Shown here: one piece after another, positions 46,892-59,801 of the stretch
How positions within the stretch are numbered: the first letter of the stretch is position 1
Layout: every line of letters begins with the position of its first letter
Assembly: GCA_013399875.1 (NCBI GenBank)
Contig: VXAZ01010787.1
Coordinates: 248,001-312,000 of the forward strand
Direction: 5' to 3'
Source of the DNA: Gymnorhina tibicen
Taxonomy: Eukaryota; Chordata; Aves; Passeriformes; Artamidae
Length of the DNA: 64,000 nt
Translations under genes and position numbers: made by a program
The notes under the pieces: model-generated
What the model was told of the DNA's origin: nothing
Database searches by the model: none
What the model saw: the letters and a program-made list of their open reading frames with translations, nothing else

Positions 46892-49800
46892 GTGATAGTT
46901 AATGAAGGATGAGCTTTCAAATTGGTTATGTTGGTTTAACAATGGGGAGATTTATACTGACTTCCATGGGATCAGAACCAAGTCAACAATGAGCTCCTGT
47001 GTAAACATATTTCTAATTGAGAAAGATTAAGACCTCATAATGCAGTGTTACTGTACGTGTCTAATACAGTATTTGCATTACTTCTAATAGTGTATTTGAT
47101 AGTATTTGTAGAAAAAAGAATCCCACAATCAAAAGAATTTAAATATGTGCTACTTCTCAACTGTTGCATAAACTCTTGGGAACACTCTGTTTTTCTATTG
47201 CCAAGCGGAAATATTCTAATTTTTTATTACCAAACTTAGTAAGTGTCTTACCTTAATATTTCCTACCATCATTAAAAGCATTGCACATTGTGGGTTTTTC
47301 TTCCCCACACAGATTGCTGCTTATAGAAACAAGTCATGGAAGACAAGTAGTACAGGAGAACAAACTCCTGAGGAATCCTGAATGTGGGCTAGTATAACTT
47401 GGTTCCTTAGTTTGCTTTCTGCCAATATCTGACTGTGAAACTAAGCATTGGAAATCACAGTCATCTTGCACGCTTGTGGCAAACTGAAAATTTATTGTCT
47501 ATAAAGACACAGCAAAGAAAATATTCTCATGACTCTCGTGATCTCTGACTGCTATTCCCAGTACCATCAGACTTGAACATGACTTTGGTGTTAGCAAAGT
47601 TCTTCAAAACACCCCTCCCAGATGACAGTTTGTGTGCCATCTCTCCAGTATATATCACTTCTTTCCTATTAAAATAAAAGACATCATTGTTTCTCCTGCA
47701 GCTGAATGCATTTGCCTGTCACTTCTGGTCCCTGTGAAATACTTGGTAAAATATTCAAAAAACAGTTCCTGTAGCCAAACATAGCTTTTTTTCTTAACCC
47801 CATTATTCTAATTCAGTCTTGCCAGTAATATCTTACAGCTATCTGCAAATGTCCACAACCATTAAGTATGTGAAAATAAAAGTTGTATTTTTTCTTCTGG
47901 CACCAGGAGCTTTCCAGTAAAAATATTTTTACATCCAGGCAATCTTTTGTACAAGTGTATTTTTTGCATTATGCTACGCAGTGCAAATTGCATTATTTGA
48001 TGCTTGCAAAATGTTCAGTGAGTTGGTAAAAGGCTATTCCCTACCTACAACATATTTTGGAAGGGAAGAAGATCCTCAGTGTCCTACATTTGGCCAAGCA
48101 GAGATGTAATGATCTGCCTGAGAGATATTTGTATTATTTTCCTGAGTAGTCTTTGTATCAAAACACCAGGAAATGCATGGACATTTGAAAAAGAAGGAAC
48201 TCCTGGAAATTTCCTTTTTATGCTTTTAACTAGAAGGCTATGAAAATAATAGAAATTGAAAAGTGGTGGGTTTTTTACTTCTTCTACTATTATTTACCCA
48301 AACTTTTCTGCCTGTTCCATGTAGCATAATAGATCACTATTCATTGCAAGAGTGAAACAGATTTTTATAAAAACACATAGAATCACACTTTGTTATTTCT
48401 TTATTTAACGCATTTTGCTATTGTAATGAACATATAACCTAGAGTTCACCAGGAAATTCACATAGTGACTCTATGGAACAGTTGGAGAATGGCACAGATA
48501 TTTTTAAGCTAAACTGCTTTTGGTGAGTTAATGTTCAAGGTCAAACAAGGCAATCCAGTCTGCCTAAAATATCTTGGTGTTATGAACTGAACCCTCAGTG
48601 ACTGTCTTGACCTTTAGTAGAGGTGCTCACTGCGAGTCGTAACTCCCATTTTTGGCAAAACCACTACAATTTATAATTACTCACATGACTAAAAGTGAGA
48701 CATCCAACTAAACAAAATAATAAAGAACACCAAAGGTTTTAAAAAGCATTAAACAATCTGTTATCACTGTATGTATTTAATAGCTTTTTTCAAAAAGAAG
48801 TTAAAGGCAGCAAATGAGAGCTTTTGTGTGTGTAAATGTTTCAGCATGCTTTTCTCAAAATTAATTATTCAGTGTTAAGCTTCATACCCTACAAACAGAA
48901 AATGGTATCAAATTAGTATGCTGTATGCTTATCATAAGCAGCTGAGAGTGAATTTTATTTGCTTTAGTAAAGCTCCCTGTATCAATTGTGTGTGTCAAGG
49001 CATATAAACACAGAAATTTTGGTTGTATTCTAAATACATATTCTGTTACATATTTGTTCTAGAGAGGATAGATATCACTGCTTGTTTAGAAACATGTAAG
49101 TTTGATATTTATTTCACTTTCCTCCTTAAAAATGCCTTTGAATGTCACTTTCAGTTCAAGGAAAAAAATTTCTTAGCTTTTACTTCTGGAAACAGCTTGC
49201 TTCATATGATCAAAAAGACATATTTATATACTTTGATTTAGTTGTCCTTTCAATATAGCAATATAAGAGATCATTCAAGAACTGTAAGCAAGTTATGTTT
49301 TGCATATGAAAATACTTTTCTATGGAGAAAATAGGACAAAAAAAGTAGTCATTTAGAAGACATGGCAGTTTGTTATTGCACTTTTATTTGCACTCAATGC
49401 TAAATAAAATCTGTTAATTGTAGATCTTTTGATAAACCTGTTAAGAATATGAATTTAGGGGACCAAAATAAACAATGAATGATAATGACAGAAAAAGCTG
49501 AGCATTCGAAAATAAATGAAAAATCTCTTTTAAAGAAAGTGAAGCAAATATGAATGAAATCATATATTAAAAACGGTTCCAAAGTAGTATAGGGCAAATT
49601 TTGACCCTGGAAGCATATGGAGATCTCCTGTTGAGCTCAGTGATGCATGTGAGGGCAAAATTTGACTTAATGTGTCTGAAATATGAAAAAGAAAGTTTAA
49701 GAAAGGGCACTAACTTTGCTAATCAACAGAGCCATCACTCTGTTCACCTTTCTTACTCATGAAGAGCAAAGTCCAAGAACAAAACTTCTTGTCCTGTGCT

Positions 49801-51374
49801 ACTTATTTCAATAAGATTTTTCATCCTTCTTTTGTTCAGGAATTATTATACTGGATTATGTACATATTTGAGGCAATTTAACTATATGAAACTACTTCCT
49901 TATGTAGTAGAAACTTGTTCAATACTTGTTGCCAGAGTACAAATATCCTACTTATGAAAGATGTGGTAATTAATTTTTTTTTAGACTCGATGAGTCTACA
50001 TTAATAAAAGACCTAAAAACTGATGGAAAAGATGTCTACCTGAATTCTAAATTTTTAACTATCTTCCATGTGGCATAGAAAAAACTGTAGTTAATGGAAA
50101 TTGAGTAAATATTCAACAGGAAGGACACGTAGCTCATCCTTTTAGTGTTAAGCAACATTTTTTCCTTTCTGAAAGGATTTCAGCTAAAAAAAATAGGGTT
50201 CCAATGATTTTTGAAAGCTGAAAATGTGAAAGTAGAAGAAGAGGAATAAATGCTCCATCTTTGCTATGCAGTAGCAAGGCAAAGTTTATATGGTATGGAA
50301 TTTAACTCACTTTAAAATCTGGCTACATAGTCTGATCAAGAGTGAGGAGCCTTCTCTTGTTGTTCTTGTAAAGGAAATTTCACCTTTGTAAGACTAATTA
50401 TATATATTTGTTCAGAGAGACATTAGAGACAATGGGTAAGAATATATCCAGGTTCTTATGTAATTTAAAGTTAAATTTTATTCTGTTATTTTATTTACAA
50501 ACACCAGGCTTCTTAGCACCAGATATTATATCCACAACAAGAGGGAAGTGAGGAAAAGAAAGGAAAGAATAAAATCTGAATAATGATTCTAAAGTGGTAG
50601 TTTAAAGAAAGAAAAGTTGTTAAGTGTCTTATTAAGGCATGGAGAAGGGTTATAGCCTTAACACCAATAAACCATTGTCTGAAATGTGGAACATGTAAAT
50701 ATGAAGGTCAGAATTAAGAATCCATACATACTAAACGTCACCTGTGATGCATATGCCATATGATAGGAATTCAATTGCTTGCCTCCGTCCATTGCCTGAG
50801 TTACCTGAATGTCCCAGGTGAGTGGCGAGACCTCATCAGACAGGAGCATCTCTGCAGTTTGAGGATGTCCCATTGTGCTGAAATCAGGAAAGCATTTCGA
50901 AGAGCAGAGAGCCAAGTCTGCTCATCCCTATTGATTCAGCCTTTCAAAATCTGCAATGCCTATTATGTGTTCACACACAACAAAAGGCTGGAGCAGAAGA
51001 GAAGGACAAGGAGACTGAATTCACCAGTCTTCTCTTTTGTAGCTTTTTAGGAGATTGTTAAAGAAAAAGAGAAGGAGGAGATAGAAGAGGCAGGAAAAAA
51101 ATAGATGAAGAAGATTAATACTTCAAATGTAAATTATAGATTAAATACTTTGTAGATACTTACAGGTGGAATTGCTGGGAACCTGGATTTTACTTACATG
51201 ATTTTTTAAGCTTTTAGGTAGTCAATTGATAGCAGAGCATGTTTTCTAAAGAAGACCCATGAGAGGAGTGTTATGGAATAACTGCTCTGAAGTTAGTATT
51301 CTCACTACTAACACACTTCCTTCCCACACTTTTTCTTCTTGTTTTGAAATAATGTACAATGCTATAACATTAGC

Positions 51375-51444
51375 TTTTTTTTTTTAAAAAAAGGAAGAAA
51401 TTGGTAAACAAAAAAAAAAGGTCCACTCTCAAAAAAAAAAAAAA
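51375..51444. repeat. T/A homopolymer cluster
   Basis: A run of T directly abuts a run of A (51375-51392), followed by A-runs at 51410-51419 and A14 at 51431-51444. No LINE or gene-derived sequence precedes the A-runs, so a processed-transcript tail is not supported. Confidence 0.75.
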
Positions 51445-54400
51445 GAATGAAGAGAGGGAGTTCTACAGGCATTTAACAAATTGTTACATTGGGAAATACA
51501 TTATTTACAATTGAATTTTTCATTACTAATCTTGTACCCCAGGGGGCAAATCCTACATTACTCTTCTAGCAAATACTGCCCCACTACAGATGTTACTAAA
51601 GATATTATTAATGGTTATAAAATATCTTACATTAGTTGTTTTACTTTAATATTGTGGTAGCTTTGTTAACATCATAGGATTTCATACTGATGGCAGGAAG
51701 AGAGCTGAACAAATTACCTTAATTAACCTAATGTTGAGTCAGCTATAAATGTTCCCTATGTATGGCGAGTGTTGTAGCTCATCAGGAATTTTTAAAGTGC
51801 TACATGTAGTGCTGCGTGTTTAAGATGACAATATGTTCTTTCTTTGACATGTCCCTCGCTCCTCTTCAGTCTGGAACCGGTCTATTTTTTAAAAAGATAA
51901 ATGGTAACGTTCATTCCTTGTCCTGTTACAATATAACAATATTTGTTGTTCTTAGAAATACACCTTTTCTTCCTATTAGTTTAACTAAGAAGTCTTCCAC
52001 ATGGTCCTTACATTTCTCCTCTCTTCTTGTTTAAGTGCTGTATAAGTGACATGCAAGCAAATAAAGTTTGCAATTATATTAGCAGTGGGGATGATTGGTT
52101 GGGACATAGTAAAGTTGAATTTCATTTTCAAACATCTGAAATATGCATGACCAACACAACTACTCAATAGAGCTTTAGATCATGGCTGTGGATTTAATAA
52201 AGTAAAATGATGGCCATATATAAAGATACGTTATTTTATTGATGCAATAACTTGTGCTATACTGCACAAATTATCATTTTTATTTCTATTTATTTCATCC
52301 TCTCCTATTAAAAATGTCAAATGTATGTTTTTTTTTTATTCTACTTATATCTGAAAAAATAAAGAAGGCTTTTTGCAGATACAGTAAATGCAAACATTAA
52401 AAGTGACAAAGAAATTACATTTTGATTTAAGAAGAAAAAACAATCAATTACTCTTATAAAAAAATAACCTTATTTCTCATTCTACTTCTTTAAAAAAATC
52501 CATGTCTTACTTACTTTATATTATGATATGGCTACTTTTAAATAATGTCAGCTGTTTGCATCATGTAAATAGATATAACACATTTGTGTTCTCAGGACAA
52601 AATAATATGCTTCAGTACAATCCACTGCAAAACCAATCGTGATGAAATGCAATTTCCAGAAAGTATAATTAAATGTGAGTAGGCAAATCTAAAGTGTCAA
52701 TACTAACACATTATAAAGAAAAAAATTGTTTCGTAATAAATATAATACTTCATATAGCTGATATTCTTACTGCTAGGATATACCTTGGTAACATTTATTC
52801 CCTACAACATAGGGAAAATATCTTCCACCTTCTTAGCTGGTACTTCTTCACTCTTGAGGCAGCGACAAAATCTTTTCTCAAAGGATAGCTTAAGTGAACG
52901 GTAATGGATTAAAAGGCAATTAACTTCTTGGTTAAAGACCAACACAAATTGGCATGGCTAAAACTTTCCACCACCTGTTCATTTTTTTATTAAATTATTA
53001 CAATGGACTCACTCCAATTCCCCCAAAAATAGTGTCTGTATCACAAATATCATCATAGCTGGCAGTAATTGTCATGGGTTTTGGCAGTACCAGGAAGAAG
53101 TTAACTGGCATGAAGACCGAAATATCACTCCATACAGAGAAAAGTTACCTTAAAGCTGTAGTTTACTGTCTCGCCATAAAAATAGCAAACGAATGTTTGC
53201 TTAAAATGGTGTCTACGGAGATGAAACAGAAGTCATAAAAATACACTGTAAAAATAAGATCAATGGGCAGCCACCATTCAGACACATAGATTAAAATAAG
53301 GAAAAGCAGTAGGGCCAACATAAAATATTTAATAACTGCATGAGAGAAGATACATCTAATTCTAGAAAAAAAAACCAAACACAAAGTAATAAATGAAAAA
53401 ATAAAATAACAAGCAACAGAGAAGGCTCAGTATTGTTTTTCCTAATAGTTTCATTTACTGAACAGTATAAGGACAATTTACCCTTTTCTCATGGTATCAT
53501 GTATACATTCTGTTCAGAGTTAGAAGAGTCTGTTCAGATGTAGGAGATAATATGAAACCATTAGGCTTCATAGATTTTCTTGCTGAGTGGTAGTGGACGT
53601 TGTAATTAAGGCACAATGTATAAATCAGAGAGTCATAAATTATGAAACTGGAGTAGTCAAAATGGTCAAATTAGAGCTGCTGAATATAATGGACCACAGG
53701 ATTCCTCCTTATGTTTCATGTTTAAAGTACATCTTTTAGAGGAAAAAGTCAATTTTTTATTATGAATTTAAAAAAATAAACTTAAAATGCATCAACAGAT
53801 ATTCTAGTTCAGGCCTAGAGGAACAGTTTTAATGGGTGATTATTAGTGCTTTTACAATTAATTAAGTTTTGGATTGGAAATGGAAAAAAAACCTGAATCC
53901 AAACAAAAAAAGTTCAGTTCAATCTTAGAACAAAATGGATGCTGTTTCTGTATCTGTATTGAAGAAAAGAAGGCTGAAAGCTGCCAGAAATGTATAATCT
54001 GTATTTTGGTCCTTGGCTAAAAAATAATCCTGGGGGCTGATTTCAGCCTTTTTATTGCTGCTCATGTAGCAGCCAGATCATAGCAGCAGGCAGGAGGAGA
54101 GGATAAAGAAGATTTTCTCTTGATCCTTCCTTGCCCCTTTGTCTTGATTTTCCTTTCTGTCCTTAGGCTTGTTTCAATAGCTTTTTTTGTTTCTCTCAAT
54201 GGTGCATTGCTGGGATTCTCTCCTAAGTCTTGATTAATTTCTCATAAACACCCTAACAACTCTCATGTGGCAGACATGGATCCGAACCAAAATGAGAGCA
54301 ACACGTCCCAGCCAAACAGTAAGGAGGGACAGGGATCAGTTCCACCAAGGCACAGCATATTCCTTTCTTCAGTTACAAATTCTGCAGCAGACCAGCTGAA

Positions 54401-57400
54401 TGCCTTGGAGACTTCTTTTCTTATCTGATGTTATGGGTTTTAGTCCTCTGTAGTTTCATATTTACCAAAGAGAATGCACCGATCTGCTAGAGATCCAAAA
54501 GAAACTCAATGACCTACAACAGATGTCCGTGCATAGAATTGTCATCAACTTCTTGTGCATCACTAATTTTTTAACTACTAATTCTGTTACATTTCAGATG
54601 CATTCTAATATAAAAAGAAAATTCAGTTTAAGGATTTTTAGAAGACACTGCAGAAAACTGAAATGAAAGCGGAAAGGATGAGAAAATCAAATAGAAGAAA
54701 ACTAACCAAAGAAAATTCAGAGGGCAAATCTAATGCAGAGCCAAAATTTAAAGTCAGAAGGGATGATGAAATATGAAACAGTCCCACATACATGCTTCAT
54801 GCTGGAACTGGGATTGTGGGGAGTATTACAAAGCACTACAGCTTCAACAGTGGAAACCTGACTGGGAAGTTTCTGCAGTCCTATGAGCCAGAAGGCATGT
54901 CTAGCCTTGAATTAAGTAAAATCAAATTACAGCAAACAGAACCAACCTTCCAGCAATCTTTGCTCATTTCCTTTCTTTCTTTAATTTTAGAAGAATTGAG
55001 TTTGGAAATGTTGAATTAAACTAATTTTCATTTTAAAATCTTTCAGACACTACATGCATGCCACTGTATTAGAAAAACTATCTTCTCAACTTTTTTTCTT
55101 AATCCGTATTTCTAGCATTTATAGGTTATTTTTATGCAGAAGTGTCATAGTGCAACACCCTTTTTGGACTGGTTTGGTTAAAGTACTCAGGGGGAGCTTT
55201 TAGCTGAGAAAAAGAAAGCTGAGAGAGGATACCATCAAGACTTACAAAATTGGGATGATTGTAAATGCAGAACTGTTTGCTGAATTTCACAGAATTGAAA
55301 CTAGAGGGCAACCACTGAAACCACTAAGAGACATGACTAAATTAGAAAAAAACCCACCATTTTTTTCTCAGTGGGCAATAAACTTCTGCAATTTGTGGCC
55401 ACAGCATGTTGCAGAGCAAACACTATCAGCAGATTCAAAGCAGAGTTAAGCACGGAGAGGTACTTGCAGGAGCAGGCAAACATCTATCTTTTCTGTCCCT
55501 AATTCAGCGCGAATTCCAAGGAATAAAGTGGGATTGGACTACATACAGTGGCCATGTTCTGTGTCCTCCCTAAATGGCTTTCACTTCTCTCGCTCTTAAA
55601 AGCAGATCAACAATCTTAATCTCTTTTCAAAAAATTGCAGAAAATATAAACTATTAGTGAATTTACCTGGATTTCTCACCAAACGCAGCCAAACCTCAAA
55701 GACAAGATTTATGGGGCTTTATGGAGTTTTATGGATTTAAAGTGTAGCCAGGAAACAAAAAACACAAAGGAAGAAAAATTAAATTCTATTTTCTATGTTT
55801 CTTCCAGACATTACTGGAAATAACAGAAATGAAAAACAGGGCTTTCAAACAACTGTCTTAAGTTTTCAACTAACATAATAAAATATTCAGCTAATTCAGT
55901 TTTCTTTTATTTTAGATTACTTGCAGTCTAGATTCTGCTTCAGTCATCATCTAAAAACTTGGAGGAAATTTATAACTAAATTGGGGTTATTTTGCTGGTT
56001 GTTTTAACATTTAAGTTAGCATTAAAAAGGCAGCTCCTACAGGCACATGAAATTCTCTTCTAAGTAAGAACAGAATTACAGGGTCAGTAATGCTGCAAAC
56101 CTCCCAAATCTCTGTCTGTGCCTACTTGTAGGTATAAAAATTCATTCATTTGCTTTGGCTTTTTTTTTTTGATTTTGCCCATTTGGTACTACATATGAAA
56201 AACTAGATAGGTAATATATCAGAATGGTAAGTCAAGATTTGAACATTATATTCCTCTGCAGTTATTTCCAGGGAAAATGATCACAAATCATAAAGCTGTT
56301 CTGCTACCCAAGTCCCTCACAACACAAAGTTAAAACCCCGAGACCCTCCTGAGAACGTAAAGAAGGGATATGCCTCTAAAAATATGTACAGATGGCTCCA
56401 TTGTGCTTGTCATTTAATTAAAATATTTCTAAAATTGCTTTAACATGAGACAAAAATTTTAGAGAATATTAATTCTTCATTTCTAGAACAAAATTCCAAA
56501 TTCATATTGTTATGGTTTTTAAGAGGGAAAATATATGCAATCTTAAGAGATACTTTGCTCAGGCTTATATGAAATAATACCAAAACCATGTATGACTTGC
56601 AGATTTTTAAAATAAAAATTAGAAACACTTTTCTTATTCAGCAAAATCTTTTTATATAGACAAGGCTTAATCATTCCTATAGGCAAAAGGAAAAAATACA
56701 CCACACGTGTAAACTTCATCTTAGATTTAATGTTTGCTCTTATTAGGCAAGTTGTCCAGAAGAGGTCTCAGATGGTCACTTCCTCACACGTTTTATCTTC
56801 TGGCTATCTCATGGATTTCTTGTTTTTTGTGTTACATCAGCTGCAACCTGGACAATATTGTCAACTGTGACTCAGTAAATCAGTGTAGCAAACAGCAGAC
56901 TTGTGAAGAAAAGTTCAGATGTAGAAAAGTGAAACAAATGGGATGGAAAATGGTGATTTCATGTCTGTCCATCATTCTTCTCTATAGAATTAGTGTGTTA
57001 CTGAGGGGGAGAATATAGGAATATTTTAAAACCTTATTTAGATAATTCTTTTTCAGAAATTTAAATTTTCATTTAGCACCATCATAGCAGAGGCTGAGAT
57101 ACTGTGTTGTAACCAGAAACCTTTTCAATATCTTTTAAATTTGTACAGAGGCTTTTGAATGAGTTTTAAAGATATCATCTTAAAAGCTGGAAAGAAACTC
57201 AGTATATGATTGCCTAATTTGGCATTATATCACTGTTTACATTTGCCTCAGAGATGGGAGCATAGGGACTGTGATTCTGGGAAGTGAAGTCATCTTATAC
57301 AGACAATTACAACATAGCATGCATTTTGAAGGTGTAAGTGTAAATTATGCTGCCATTTTTTCTCCTAGAAGGAAGGAAAATATTGTGGACTTTTTTACTG

Positions 57401-58271
57401 TTTTTCTAAGTATACCAGAAGTTGCTAATTTCTGTGTAAAAATCTCCATTTTTAAGTGATTCTTCTCCTAAAGTGAGTTAGATTAAACATTCTTACAAAG
57501 ATTTTATTTTTCACCCTCATACAAAGCTCTACAATGTAAATACAATGACATGATTAGTACAACATGTGTTTGCAGGAAAACAAATGTTAATTCCATGTTT
57601 GTTGCAAGTTTGTAGTCTAGATTCTTACCTTATAATTATTAGTGATGATATTTGATTTAGAATCTTTGATTATTGTTTCCAATCACAACTAAGAAACAGT
57701 GTATAATTATGTTTCAGATTGAATACCAATAAAACAGTGTTGAGGACATTAAAAAAAACCTCTACTTTCCTAGGACCCCTCTGAAGGCAGACACAGATTT
57801 TTAACAGATTTTCTTGAGACACAGATTTTCCAAGATGTACTCTTACATTTAGGTTCCTAAAATATTGTAAAAATCTATTTTTAGTTATTTCAAAGGAGAA
57901 TATAAAAGAAAATAACCTGGAGCTTGCATAATGATTTCCATCCCTCTGGCAAAGATAACACTGAGAGTGACTTAATAGTTCATTTCTTCACCATGTTTTG
58001 TTTGGTTTTCTTGCTCTTAATTAAATAGTTCACATCACCACTGTGAAGTAGAAAGTGAATTATTTTGTGTTCCAATAAGAGATTAACAAAGTCCAGTTGA
58101 TATTTTATCTCCCACCCTGGTTTACCATCACATTAGAACTCATAACATTAAATTTTATCTCCTCTGTAAATTCCAGGAATGTTTTTCAGCTGTGAGATGG
58201 TGCTGAAGATGGACGAGTTGTAAACCACTTGGAACATCTTTCCTGTGTTCTTATGTCTCCTGGAAGTTTTC

Positions 58272-58557
58272 CGGAGTGGGTTGACCCTGGCTGGATTCCA
58301 GGCACCAACCAAAGCCAGTCTCTCACTGCCCTCTGCAGCTGGACAGATGAGAGAAGATATAACAAAGGATTCATGAGTTGAGACAAGGATGGGGAGAGAT
58401 CACTCATAGATTACTGTCACAGGTAAAATAGGCTCAAATTAGAGACATTAATTGAAATTATTACTAACAAAATCAGAGCAGGGTAAGGAGAAGTTAAATA
58501 AAACCTTCTAAACACTGCTCTTCCCCCCACTGTTCCCTCCTTCCCAGGAGTCTTAAC
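58272..58557 (-). mobile_element. 3' part of passerine-type LTR, minus strand
   Basis: Read on the minus strand, this ends CCAGCCAGGGTCAACCCAC and matches the 3' end of the LTR at 43.9-44.18 kb. Shared features include GTGAGTGATCTCTCC-type wording (here ATGAGTGATCTCTCC) and CTGTCCAGCTG. The poly(A) signal of the other copy (AATAAA) is degraded to AATAAT here. The lower edge is set by homology only; no target-site duplication was found. The 73-codon minus frame at 58186-58407 straddles the edge and is incidental. Confidence 0.75.
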
Positions 58558-59212
58558 ACATGAAAGCAATTAACTGCAACACAACGGGGGCCATTTGCTT
58601 TTGGGTTTTTTGGAGGGAGCAGGGGCTCACCCGTAAGGTCAACTTGCGCCCCCGCCCCCCGCTTTTTTTTCTTCCCTGTGGTCCCGCTTTCCTGCCTGTG
58701 CCTGCTTTTCTGTGCTTCGCCGTTTCTGTGAACCAGCTCGTCACCGCGAAGACCTCGTGCTCCGCAGCTGCTGCCGTCTGCGCGCACCCGCAGCCCGCAG
58801 CCGCACCCGGACTCTGAGAACCCGCAGGTGCTCCAGGAGCACGCGTGTAGCCACAGCAGCCTGTTCTCCGCCGACGGAAGGGACACGCAGCCTCCTGCTG
58901 CTTGGAAGTTGTGCCCAGCCCGCCACGGGAGCTACGCAGACGCACCGCGGTTCGCAGCACGCACGCTCCGTCTGCTGAGCTGGTGCTGACAAAGCGCCCA
59001 AAGTTTCTTGTGATAACGCTGTCCCTGTCTTCTATATCTTCCTGCTTATCTCTCTTTTCCCTCTCTTCTATCTCTCTTTGGTGGGAGCATTTACCCTTTT
59101 CTGTCAATAAACGGTCCTCAGATGTAATATTGCCGCGTTTGCGCTTTATTTTCGTCCGAGAAATCTATCAAAAAGAATCCTTCCCGACTCTCCCTTTTAT
59201 AGTGTAACGGGG
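58558..59212 (+). mobile_element. CpG-dense LTR-like insert within the minus-strand LTR
   Basis: This segment replaces the middle of the passerine-type LTR and is unlike its relative at 43.06-43.9 kb. It has about three dozen CpG dinucleotides between 58631 and 58975 in a window where CpG is scarce. On the plus strand it ends in a pyrimidine-rich stretch, AATAAA at 59106-59111, and a U5-like segment containing ATTGCCGCGTTTGCGCTT and GTCCGAGAAATC, wording I associate with avian ERVK LTR ends. This makes a nested plus-strand ERVK-type LTR the best reading. However, the minus strand also offers TATAAAA (59195-59201) and AATAAA (59145-59150), and I could not find clean TG...CA termini. A short shared word, AACGGGG, occurs near both edges (58582 and 59206). 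The 184-, 130- and 101-codon frames here are products of GC-rich, stop-poor sequence. Confidence 0.5.
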
Positions 59213-59603
59213 CACCCGTGGATCTCCATGGGCTGCGGGGGCACGGGTGCCTCACCATGGGCTGCACCACGGGCTGCAGAGGAATCTCAGCTCCGGTGCT
59301 TGGAGCAGTTCCTCCCCCTCCTTCTTCCCTGCCCTTGGTGTCTAAAGAGTTGTTTCTCTCACGTTCCCACTCGTCTCTTGTGTGTGTCCACAATTACAAA
59401 CACGCAATAACTTTTCTTTATCTTAACTCTGTTATCACAGAGGTGTTACCACCATTTCTAGCTGGCCCAGCCTTGTTTAGCAGCCCATCCGTCTTTGGAG
59501 CTGCCAGGGGCTGGCTCTGCCAGACATGGAGGAAGCTTCCAGCAGCTTCTCACAGAAACCACCCCTGTGGCCCCACTGCTACCAAAACCAGGCCATGCAA
59601 ACA
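59213..59603 (-). mobile_element. 5' part of passerine-type LTR, minus strand
   Basis: Read on the minus strand from 59603 it begins TGTTTGCATGGCC and matches 42680-43060 throughout, including the CACAGGGGTGG, GAAGCTGCTGGAAGCTTC and GTGGTGCAGCCCATGGTGAG words. It is the U3 part of the same LTR family in the opposite orientation. Divergence between the copies is substantial, so they are independent insertions of the family rather than a recent duplication. The 134-codon plus frame at 59218-59622 is antisense to this LTR and not a gene. Confidence 0.78.
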
Positions 59604-59767
59604 CTTTCTCAGGAAGGCCTGAAAAAAAAGGTTCTAGAATGTTTAGATTAACTTATTTATTCAATGCTTAGGGATGTCATGTGCCCCCAGATATAAACCA
59701 TAGGGCACATCAAGCTTATATTTGATGATGTATTTTAAGAAGTACTCTTGTATTCATAGCAGTCATT

Positions 59768-59801
59768 TGAAGTTTCAACAGTAAAAAAGGTTGAAACTTC
59801 A
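59768..59801. repeat. Perfect 12-bp inverted repeat, 10-nt loop
   Basis: TGAAGTTTCAAC at 59768-59779 and GTTGAAACTTCA at 59790-59801 are exact reverse complements. Just downstream AGGTTGAAAC recurs (59806-59815), followed by a second CAGTAAAA word, so the hairpin is part of a small cluster of inverted and direct copies. Confidence 0.8.

Larger units (their letters stand above)
45722..58271. other. AT-rich unique sequence with microsatellites
   Basis: No gene is recognised. The stretch contains a purine-rich tract (46659-46750), an (AAT)n microsatellite (46856-46891), A-homopolymers including A14 at 51431-51444 next to a T/A-rich segment at 51375-51392, and a purine-rich run at 51058-51115. 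A 50-codon ATG-initiated frame at 54276-54428 is noted as a finding. A CCCAG|GTGAGTGG donor-like site lies at 50812-50824 within a 96-codon frame (50760-51050) that I do not recognise. Confidence 0.55.

Noticed and set aside
46636..46902. Frames with asparagine or isoleucine runs
   Set aside because: They are translations of the (AAT)n microsatellite and the adjoining purine tract.
50760..51050. 96-codon plus frame containing a CCCAG|GTGAGTGG donor-like site
   Set aside because: No acceptor with a pyrimidine tract lies upstream, and the peptide resembles no family I know; kept only as a note.
51431..51444. A14 run as the tail of a processed pseudogene
   Set aside because: No gene-like sequence or AATAAA precedes it and no flanking duplication is visible.
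58494..59107. Long minus-strand frames of 184 and 130 codons, and plus-strand frames of 85-101 codons, between 58494 and 59207
   Set aside because: They overlap each other in several frames within one GC-rich, stop-poor LTR-like segment, show no domain I recognise, and are explained by base composition.
58274..59603. Target-site duplication for the minus-strand passerine-type LTR
   Set aside because: No matching 4-6-bp flanks were found at the homology-defined edges; the edges may be eroded.
59218..59622. 134-codon plus-strand frame
   Set aside because: It lies antisense across the U3 part of a recognised LTR and has no similarity I know.
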